Below are positions 43,188-49,048 of a DNA stretch of 49,048 nt, piece by piece. The notes beneath the pieces are model-generated. The model saw only the letters and a program-made list of their open reading frames with translations. It did no database searches and had not been told where the DNA came from. Every line of letters begins with the position of its first letter. The first letter of the stretch is position 1. The stretch is from Acidiferrobacteraceae bacterium. GTDB lineage: Bacteria > Pseudomonadota > Gammaproteobacteria > Acidiferrobacterales > JAJDNE01. Made by a program: the position numbers and the translations under genes. Location of the stretch: assembly GCA_037388825.1 (NCBI GenBank), contig JARRJV010000018.1, forward strand, positions 1-49,048, given 5' to 3'.

Positions 43188-44513
43188 TTAATGGTATCTA
43201 TACAGTTCTGGCGTTTCTGGTGGCCATTGCGGTCCTGATCGTCGTTCATGAATTTGGGCACTATTGGGTGGCGCGGAAGCTGGGCGTCAAGGTGCTCCGC
43301 TTTTCCATAGGGTTTGGCAAGCCAATCTACAGCCGATACTTCGGAGAGACGGAGTTTGTGATCTCTGCGATTCCGGTCGGCGGATATGTCCGCATGCTGG
43401 GTGAGCATGACGACGACGTGGCGGAGGCCGACAAGGACCGCGCGTTCAATCGCAAGCCGGTGACGACACGGATGGCCGTAGCGTTCGCGGGACCCCTGTT
43501 CAATCTGCTGTTTGCGGTCCTTGCCTACTGGGTCGTGAATATGGCGGGAACGCCCGGATTGCAGCCTGTCGTTGGCAAGGTGAGTGAGCCATCGATCGCC
43601 TATGCGGCCGGATTCCGCAGCGGCGATCGATTGTTGAAAGTCGACGGGAAGGCCGTTCAAACCTGGGGGCAGTATCGTACCTATATATACAGGCGGGCGC
43701 TGGAGCGCGGCACGGTCCGGTTCCGGGTGCGCACCCCTGCCGGGAAAGTCGTCGATCGCGCGATCGACATGAATCGGGTACCGATCTCCAGGATCGACGA
43801 GAACCTGATTACCCGGGGTCTTGGCCTGTATGGCTACTATCCGGAGATCCCGGCAGTACTTGGGACGGTCATGAAAGGACCGGCAAGAAATGCCGGACTA
43901 CTCCCGGGTGACCGGATACTGGAGATCGATGGGCAATCCGTGCGCGACTGGAACGATCTGGCGACGAGGATTCACGGACGGCCCGGCAAGAAGACGCACC
44001 TGCTCGTGTCCCGGGATGGCCAGAAACTGCAGGTCGACGTCACACCCGACGAAAAGAAGATCGCCGATCAGACCGTCGGTCAAACTTCCGGATGATCTCC
44101 GGGCGACGCTTCGTTTTGGACCGGTCGAGGCCTTCGGCAATGCCGTCAACCAGACCTGGAACATGTCGGTACTGGCGCTCGAAATGATATATCGTATGGC
44201 CCGGCTGGAGGTGTCTTCACGCAACGTAGGCGGTCCATTGATGATCGCGGAGTATGCCGGCTATTCGGCGCAGATCGGCTGGGACGGGTTCGTTCTGTTT
44301 CTGGCGTTCTTCAGCGTGAGTCTTGGCGTCCTGAATCTCCTGCCTGTACCGGTACTGGACGGCGGCAACTTGTTGTACAACCTGTTTGAACTTGTTCTGC
44401 GAAAGCCGCTTCCGGAAAGGGTACAGATTTGGGGTCAACAGATCGGCATTGCTCTTCTTGTGGCCTTGACCGTATTGGCTTTCTACAACGATCTGACAAG
44501 AATTTTCAAATAA
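43184..44513 (+). pseudogene. rseP: RIP zinc metalloprotease RseP, frameshifted between PDZ and last domain
   Basis: Site-2-type intramembrane protease of the sigma-E pathway. It starts at TTG 43184 with AGGGG upstream. HEFGH appears in VVHEFGHYWVARKLG; PVGGYVRMLGEHDDD and two PDZ-like regions follow. At about 44085 the frame ends (TVGQTSG, stop 44093-44095), while the rest continues in another frame from VKLPDDLRATLRFGPVEAFG to LLPVPVLDGGNLLYNLFELV and the C-terminus at 44513. Homologues have a few extra residues at the break (GRIGA-like), so a small deletion that is not a multiple of three is likely. Either a disrupted gene or, more likely for this locus, a consensus error. Confidence 0.88.
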
Positions 44514-46846
44514 TGTGTAACTCCAGAAAACGAATTCCGCGGACCTGGGTCCGGGCGCAGATCCTTTTGCTTGCGCTTGGCCTGATATCATTCTCTGCTG
44601 TTGCCCACGCCATGCAACCCTTCACGGTCAAAGAGATTCGCGTGGAAGGACTGCAGCGCATCGCCGTAGGCACAGTTTTCAACTATCTGCCGATCTCGGT
44701 CAATGACAGGGTGACCGACGAGAAGGTCCAGGAGTCCATTCGTGCGTTGTTCAAGACCGGGTACTTCAAGGATGTCCAGCTGCAACGACAGGGCAATACC
44801 CTTGTTGTGCGGGTCGTGGAACGACCATCCATTGCATCCATTACGATCAAGGGCAGCAAGAAGTTCCCGGAAGACGACCTGAAGAAAAGGCTGAAGGAGA
44901 TCAATTTCGCCGAAGGTCGCGCATTCGACCCGAGTGTTTTTGATCAGGTGGAGCTCAATCTGCGGCGGCAGTATTTCAGCGAGGGGTACTACTCCGTAAA
45001 GGTAAAGCACAAGGTTAAACCGCTGGAACGCAATCGTGTCGCCGTGGAATTCGACATATCCGAAGGCCGGATTGCGGTAATTCAATCGATCCGCGTCGTC
45101 GGAAACCGGCGCTACAAGGAAAAGGAGTTGCTGAAACTGTTTCATTTGCGCAAGGAGGCAGATGTTCACCTGCCATTCAGCAAACGGGATCGATATTCCA
45201 AACAGGATCTGCAGGGAGATCTGGAAAAGTTGCGCAGCTTTTATCTCGATCATGGCTATCTGGATTTCTCACTGGATTCCACCCAGGTGTCCATAAGCAA
45301 CGACAAGGAGCACATCTACATCACGATCAATATCACCGAGGGACGGCAGTACCGGATCTCCGGGTACCGGATTTCCGGGGATACGATCATTCCCCGCAAG
45401 CAGGTTGAGAAGCTGATCACGCTTCGCAAAGGCGACATCTTTTCGCGCAAGGTGATTCAGGAGATCAGTACGGGTATTGGCGGGAAGCTCGGAGACCTCG
45501 GCTACGCCCAGGCGAAAATCAATCCGGTGCCTACGAAAGATCGGGACAAGGGTACGGTATTCCTTGACTTCTTTGTCAATCCGGGGCGGCGTGTATACGT
45601 ACGCCGTATCAACATCACCGGGAATCGCGTGACACGCGACGATGTTATACGCAGGGAGTTGCGGCAACTGGAGGGAAGCTGGCTTTCGGTCAGTCGCCTT
45701 CGTCGGTCGAAAGAACGTCTGCAGCGGCTCGGGTACTTCGACTCGGTCGATATTACAACGCCACTCGTACCCGGTACGACGGATCAGGTTGATATCGACA
45801 TCAAGGTAAAAGAGAGGTCGACGGGTTCGATCAGTGCCGGGGCCGGGTATTCGGACGCCAACGGGTTCTTCGTGACGCTTGGTTATTCCGAGCGAAATGC
45901 ATTCGGTACCGGAAAGCAAGTTACTGTCAACTTTGACAACAGCCAGGCGACCACAACCTACGAGTTCCGCTACGTCAATCCTTACTATACGGTTAACGGC
46001 GTAAGCCGCGGCTTTGATATCTATTCCCGCTACGTCGATGCAAGCGTTACCGGCGTTGGTTCGTACAACACGCAGACAAACGGCGTGGGCGTCTTTTACG
46101 GGATACCGATCAGCGAAGAAAGAAAGCTGTCGGCAGGCCTGGCGTATGAGTCGGTCCGACTGGAGACCACCAGCACCAGCGCGCAGGTTGCCCAGAACTT
46201 TGTGAGTGCCTATGGCGACCAGGTATCAATCTACAAGGGGACGGTCGGGTGGTCCCAGGATACCCTGAATGATTTTCTGTTTCCGACCAAGGGCGGCTTG
46301 TACAAAGTGAGCGCAGAAGTCGGCATACCGGGAGCCGACGTCGAATATATGAAAGGGACAGTGTCCGGAAGCTATTACATTCCGCTCGCGCAGAAGCAAA
46401 GTACGATCCGCGTTCATGGGGAACTCGGCTACGGAAGCGGGCTTGGAGCGACAACATCCCTTCCGTTCTTCAAGAACTACTATGCCGGCGGCACGAACAG
46501 TGTTCGCGGTTTCCGTGCCCGCGGGCTTGGTCCACTTGATACAACTTCCGGGGAACCCATTGGGGGCAACAAGCTCGTTCTTGGTAACGCGGAATACTTT
46601 TTCCCGGTTCCGGGCCAGCCAAAAGATGGCAGTTCCATGCGCTTGAGTCTGTTCCTGGATGCCGGTATGGTTTATGGCTCGTCGGACCCGGTCGACCTGG
46701 GGCAAATACGATACTCCGCCGGAATTGCTTTCAACTGGTTCACGGCGGTGTTCCCGATATCACTCAGCTACGGCATTCCATTGAATGCGCAACCTGGCGA
46801 TCTGGAAGATCGGTTGCAGTTCAATATTGGACTGCCAACCCAGTAG
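44513..46846 (+). CDS. bamA: outer membrane protein assembly factor BamA
   Basis: 777 aa outer-membrane protein inserting beta-barrels. A Sec signal (LLLALGLISFSAVAHA) precedes five POTRA domains (about 36-430; VKEIRVEGLQRIAVGTVFNY opens POTRA 1 and YVRRINITGNRVTRDDVIRR is in POTRA 5). The barrel follows with the VRGFRARGLGP loop, equivalent to the VRGF motif. It ends NIGLPTQ rather than in the usual aromatic residue, a minor oddity. The ATG overlaps the rseP stop (TAATG). Confidence 0.94.
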   Translation: MCNSRKRIPRTWVRAQILLLALGLISFSAVAHAMQPFTVKEIRVEGLQRIAVGTVFNYLPISVNDRVTDEKVQESIRALFKTGYFKDVQLQRQGNTLVVRVVERPSIASITIKGSKKFPEDDLKKRLKEINFAEGRAFDPSVFDQVELNLRRQYFSEGYYSVKVKHKVKPLERNRVAVEFDISEGRIAVIQSIRVVGNRRYKEKELLKLFHLRKEADVHLPFSKRDRYSKQDLQGDLEKLRSFYLDHGYLDFSLDSTQVSISNDKEHIYITINITEGRQYRISGYRISGDTIIPRKQVEKLITLRKGDIFSRKVIQEISTGIGGKLGDLGYAQAKINPVPTKDRDKGTVFLDFFVNPGRRVYVRRINITGNRVTRDDVIRRELRQLEGSWLSVSRLRRSKERLQRLGYFDSVDITTPLVPGTTDQVDIDIKVKERSTGSISAGAGYSDANGFFVTLGYSERNAFGTGKQVTVNFDNSQATTTYEFRYVNPYYTVNGVSRGFDIYSRYVDASVTGVGSYNTQTNGVGVFYGIPISEERKLSAGLAYESVRLETTSTSAQVAQNFVSAYGDQVSIYKGTVGWSQDTLNDFLFPTKGGLYKVSAEVGIPGADVEYMKGTVSGSYYIPLAQKQSTIRVHGELGYGSGLGATTSLPFFKNYYAGGTNSVRGFRARGLGPLDTTSGEPIGGNKLVLGNAEYFFPVPGQPKDGSSMRLSLFLDAGMVYGSSDPVDLGQIRYSAGIAFNWFTAVFPISLSYGIPLNAQPGDLEDRLQFNIGLPTQ

Positions 46847-46862
46847 GGCGAGAATTGTATAT

Positions 46863-47540
46863 ATGAATGTCTTTACGCGAAACGCCGGCGTGTGGCTCAC
46901 GGTTGTCCTGCTTTTGTTTGCGGGTACTGCTACCGCACGGGCAACGGAGCTGACGATCGGCTACGTCGACGCCGTGAAGGTTCTGGACCAGGCGCCGCAG
47001 GGAAAGTCCGCCTTGAAACGACTTGAGGCGGAGTTCGCGCCCCGTGACAAGAAGCTGGTAGAGTTGCGGGAAAAAATCAAGCAGCTCGAGGATGATCTTG
47101 AAAAAAATGCCCTGGTGTTGAAGGAATCCGAGCGACGCAGTCGTGAGCGGGATCTTCTTACCTACAAACGGGATCTCAACCGGGCGACTCAGGAATTCCG
47201 CGAAGATTACAACCTGCGACGCAATGAGGAACTTGCTTCACTGCAGAAACTGGTTTACCGCACCATCGTAGAGATCGCCAAACAACAAAACTTCGATCTC
47301 ATCCTGCAGGGCTGGCGCGGTGATCCTCAAGGAGAGCGACCGGGATCGTTTCCGGGGAAGTGCAATCGTTGTTCCCGATCCGCATCTTGCCTACGCGAAG
47401 ATCGCGCAGCTGCTTCATCCCTTGCCATTTCCCGGCGCGGAGATTCATCAGGACGCCGTTGTCGATGCGGGGGCGAGCGTCGCCGGTACTGCCTATATCG
47501 GGCCCGCGGCGGTTGTAGAGGCGGGGGCGGTTGTCGGTGA
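46863..47540 (+). CDS. skp: OmpH/Skp-like periplasmic chaperone, 3' end replaced by lpxD sequence
   Basis: The first 150 residues are a Skp-type chaperone: a Sec signal (VVLLLFAGTATARA), IGYVDAVKVLDQAP, a long charged coiled coil with KLVELREKIKQLEDDLEKN and the closing VEIAKQQNFDLILQG. Skp carries unfolded outer-membrane proteins to BamA. After about base 47312 the sequence becomes lpxD coding in another frame, so the remaining 75 residues to the stop at 47540 (starting [11 protein letters not shown]) are out-of-frame lpxD and not Skp. The expected last 20 or so Skp residues, the intergenic bases and the start of lpxD are missing. Confidence 0.8.
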   Translation: MNVFTRNAGVWLTVVLLLFAGTATARATELTIGYVDAVKVLDQAPQGKSALKRLEAEFAPRDKKLVELREKIKQLEDDLEKNALVLKESERRSRERDLLTYKRDLNRATQEFREDYNLRRNEELASLQKLVYRTIVEIAKQQNFDLILQGWRGDPQGERPGSFPGKCNRCSRSASCLREDRAAASSLAISRRGDSSGRRCRCGGERRRYCLYRARGGCRGGGGCR

Positions 47541-48180
47541 GCGCGCGTACATCGGGCCGGGCTGCATTATCGGTCGCAACGCAAAGATCGGGGAGGACAG
47601 TTGGCTGTATCCGCGGGTGGTCGTGGCCAATGATTGTGTTATCGGAAATCGCTGTGTGATCCAGGCCGGTGCCGTGATTGGCGGAGACGGTTTTGGGTAC
47701 GCTCAGGACGAGCGGCGTCGCTGGATTCGCATTCCACAAGTGGGGCGGGCCATTCTTGGTGACGATGTAGAAGTTGGAGCCAACTCGACAGTGGATCGAG
47801 GTGCGCAGGGAGATACCGTGATTGGAAATGGCGTGAAGATCGATAATCTTTGCCAGATTGCCCACAATGTGGAGGTGGGCGAGAATAGCATCATGGCAGG
47901 GCACTCGGGTATCGCAGGTAGTTCCAAGATTGGAAAACGCTTCGCAATCGGCGGGCAGGCGGGCGTGCATGGACATATCACGGTGGCGGATGATGTTACG
48001 CTTGCGGGTCGCTCAAACCTTGCGAAATCGGTGCGGGAGCCGGGGGTGTACTCCTCGGCGATTCGAGCCGAGAAGCTGGAAGCCTGGCAGCGAATTGCGG
48101 CACGCATCAGACAGCTGGAATCTTACGCCAAGCGTCTGGAACAGATCGAGAAGAGACTGAACCAAGAGGAACAGGAGTAA
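47320..48180 (+). CDS. lpxD: UDP-3-O-acylglucosamine N-acyltransferase LpxD, N-terminally truncated
   Basis: 286 aa of a protein usually 340-350 aa long. The left-handed beta-helix of hexapeptide repeats is complete ([17 protein letters not shown], then [33 protein letters not shown] with the catalytic His, and a C-terminal helix). The N-terminal uridine-binding domain is missing: the frame is recognisable only from [14 protein letters not shown] at 47311. GTG 47320 is merely the first available start and lacks a sensible ribosome site. The junction to skp shares CAGGG, compatible with a microhomology deletion or a misassembly of some 300 bases. LpxD adds the second acyl chain in lipid A synthesis. 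Confidence 0.88.
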   Translation: MILKESDRDRFRGSAIVVPDPHLAYAKIAQLLHPLPFPGAEIHQDAVVDAGASVAGTAYIGPAAVVEAGAVVGERAYIGPGCIIGRNAKIGEDSWLYPRVVVANDCVIGNRCVIQAGAVIGGDGFGYAQDERRRWIRIPQVGRAILGDDVEVGANSTVDRGAQGDTVIGNGVKIDNLCQIAHNVEVGENSIMAGHSGIAGSSKIGKRFAIGGQAGVHGHITVADDVTLAGRSNLAKSVREPGVYSSAIRAEKLEAWQRIAARIRQLESYAKRLEQIEKRLNQEEQE

Positions 48181-48185
48181 GTACG

Positions 48186-48638
48186 TTGGAGCAACCCGAG
48201 ATCGATATTTACCAGATCATGGAGCTGTTGCCGCATCGATATCCGATGCTGCTCATCGACCGGATTCTGGAGTTCCGCGCGAACGAATCATTGGTGGCGC
48301 TAAAGAACGTAACCATGAATGAGCCCTTCTTCCAGGGTCACTTTCCGGGGAAGCCCATCATGCCGGGCGTCCTGATCCTGGAGGCCATGGCCCAGGCGGC
48401 GGCGCTCCTCTTTCGGGCGGATGAAGAAGAGAGCCAGCCCGGGCCCGGTGCGATCTATCTCTTCGTGGGAATCGACAAGGCTCGCTTCAAGCGCCCGGTG
48501 ACGCCCGGCGACCAGCTTGTATTCAACGTATCGATCCTGAGGCGGATGCGAAGAATCTGGAAGTTCGACGCCGTTGCGAAAGTCGATGACGAAGTGTGTT
48601 GTACCGCGGAACTCATGTGTACGTACAAGGAACAATGA
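48186..48638 (+). CDS. fabZ: 3-hydroxyacyl-[acyl-carrier-protein] dehydratase FabZ
   Basis: 150 aa hot-dog-fold dehydratase of fatty acid synthesis. [40 protein letters not shown] (catalytic His and Glu) and [19 protein letters not shown] are typical. TTG 48186 has CAGGAG eight bases upstream and gives the usual N-terminus; ATG at 48219 would remove family residues. It follows lpxD by five bases and is followed by lpxA. Confidence 0.95.
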   Translation: MEQPEIDIYQIMELLPHRYPMLLIDRILEFRANESLVALKNVTMNEPFFQGHFPGKPIMPGVLILEAMAQAAALLFRADEEESQPGPGAIYLFVGIDKARFKRPVTPGDQLVFNVSILRRMRRIWKFDAVAKVDDEVCCTAELMCTYKEQ

Positions 48639-48642
48639 ATTC

Positions 48643-49048
48643 GTGATTCATCCGCAGGCAATCGTGGATTCGGCTGCGAGTATCGGAGAAGGGGTCGAAA
48701 TCGGGCCCTTTTCCATTATCGGTCCGGACGTAGAGATTGGCGATGGAACCTGGATCGGGCCCCATGTCGTGATCAATGGACCGACGACAATCGGGCGCGA
48801 GAACCGTATTTACCAGTTCGCATCGCTCGGGGAGGCGCCGCAGCACTCCGGCTACAAGGGTGAGCCGACACGGCTGGTGATCGGAGACCGTAATCTGATT
48901 CGGGAGTACGTCACCATGAACCGGGGGACCCCGGTTGGTCGAGGAGTGACCTCGTTGGGCGACGACAATTTCCTCATGGAATACATCCATATCGCCCACG
49001 ACTGTAGCGTGGTGAACCATACGACATTCGCCAATGGATCCAGTCTCG
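48643..49048 (+). CDS. lpxA: UDP-N-acetylglucosamine acyltransferase LpxA (partial, runs off the window)
   Basis: The first 135 codons of lpxA. Translation starts at GTG 48643, five bases after fabZ ([20 protein letters not shown]). Hexapeptide repeats, [20 protein letters not shown] and the catalytic-His motif [15 protein letters not shown] are present. LpxA performs the first acylation of lipid A synthesis. The gene continues beyond 49048. No ATG is available in frame nearby, so the GTG start is favoured; the AAGGAAC before it is a modest ribosome site. Confidence 0.92.
   Translation, partial: MIHPQAIVDSAASIGEGVEIGPFSIIGPDVEIGDGTWIGPHVVINGPTTIGRENRIYQFASLGEAPQHSGYKGEPTRLVIGDRNLIREYVTMNRGTPVGRGVTSLGDDNFLMEYIHIAHDCSVVNHTTFANGSSL

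Noticed and set aside
1-49048. CRISPR array, tRNA, rRNA, insertion sequence or prophage
   Set aside because: No regularly spaced repeats, cloverleaf, rRNA, transposase or phage genes were found on reading the window.

Overview
The window looks like a chromosomal segment of a GC-rich gammaproteobacterium. The order glnD-map / rpsB-tsf-pyrH-frr-uppS-cdsA-dxr-rseP-bamA-skp-lpxD-fabZ-lpxA is typical of that class. A DsrE-TusA-SQR-like-DUF1641 operon beside a respiratory formate dehydrogenase locus suggests a sulfur-oxidising or otherwise chemolithotrophic relative of the Chromatiales/Acidiferrobacterales. That placement is inference; no rRNA or other decisive marker is present.

Region 1 (about 0.1-14.2 kb) is a formate dehydrogenase and sulfur-relay island, all on the plus strand. 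It holds DUF3305, DUF3306 and a multi-cluster ferredoxin-like protein, then a TorD-type chaperone, a small Tat-signal protein, a Cys-type FdhA, FdhB, two tiny lipoproteins that share a C-terminal motif, FdhC, MoaD and MoaE. A sigma-54 activator with a Cys/His-rich PAS domain follows. A terminator-bounded operon comes last: DsrE-like, TusA-like, an SQR-like flavoprotein and DUF1641. I find sigma-54 -24/-12 promoters with correct spacing in front of both torD-fdhA (3026-3041) and the dsrE-like operon (11575-11590). Related TGYCA-N4-TGWCR-type elements lie upstream of the latter and of the activator, and a looser one lies upstream of torD. The simplest reading is one activator controlling formate oxidation and a sulfane-sulfur relay together.

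Region 2 (14.2-19.8 kb) carries a MacA/MacB-type exporter with damaged macA-like and permease genes, an MscS channel and four small conserved or unknown proteins. Region 3 (19.9-25.97 kb) is mostly minus strand: a methionine-rich thioredoxin-fold protein, modCBA molybdate uptake (relevant to the Mo enzyme of region 1), pterin-4a-carbinolamine dehydratase, a small cytochrome c and an M48 protease, with an SDR gene on the plus strand. Region 4 (26-33.6 kb) holds orn, an LPP20-like lipoprotein, queG, nnr, tsaE, an AmiC-type amidase and an NSS transporter. Region 5 (33.6-49 kb) is the housekeeping block named above; the window ends inside lpxA.

A striking feature is a series of lesions: a probable in-frame loss in the macA-like gene, an in-frame stop plus loss in the macB permease, a truncated pyrH, a one-base loss at the end of uppS that fuses it to cdsA, a frameshift in rseP, and a deletion merging skp with lpxD. 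Several of these genes are normally essential, so assembly or consensus error is the leading explanation, and the reading frames from 39.7 to 47.4 kb should be treated with care. No CRISPR array, tRNA, rRNA, insertion sequence or phage gene was seen. No gene-free stretch exceeds 300 bases; the longest, 11412-11696 and 37069-37330, are regulatory.
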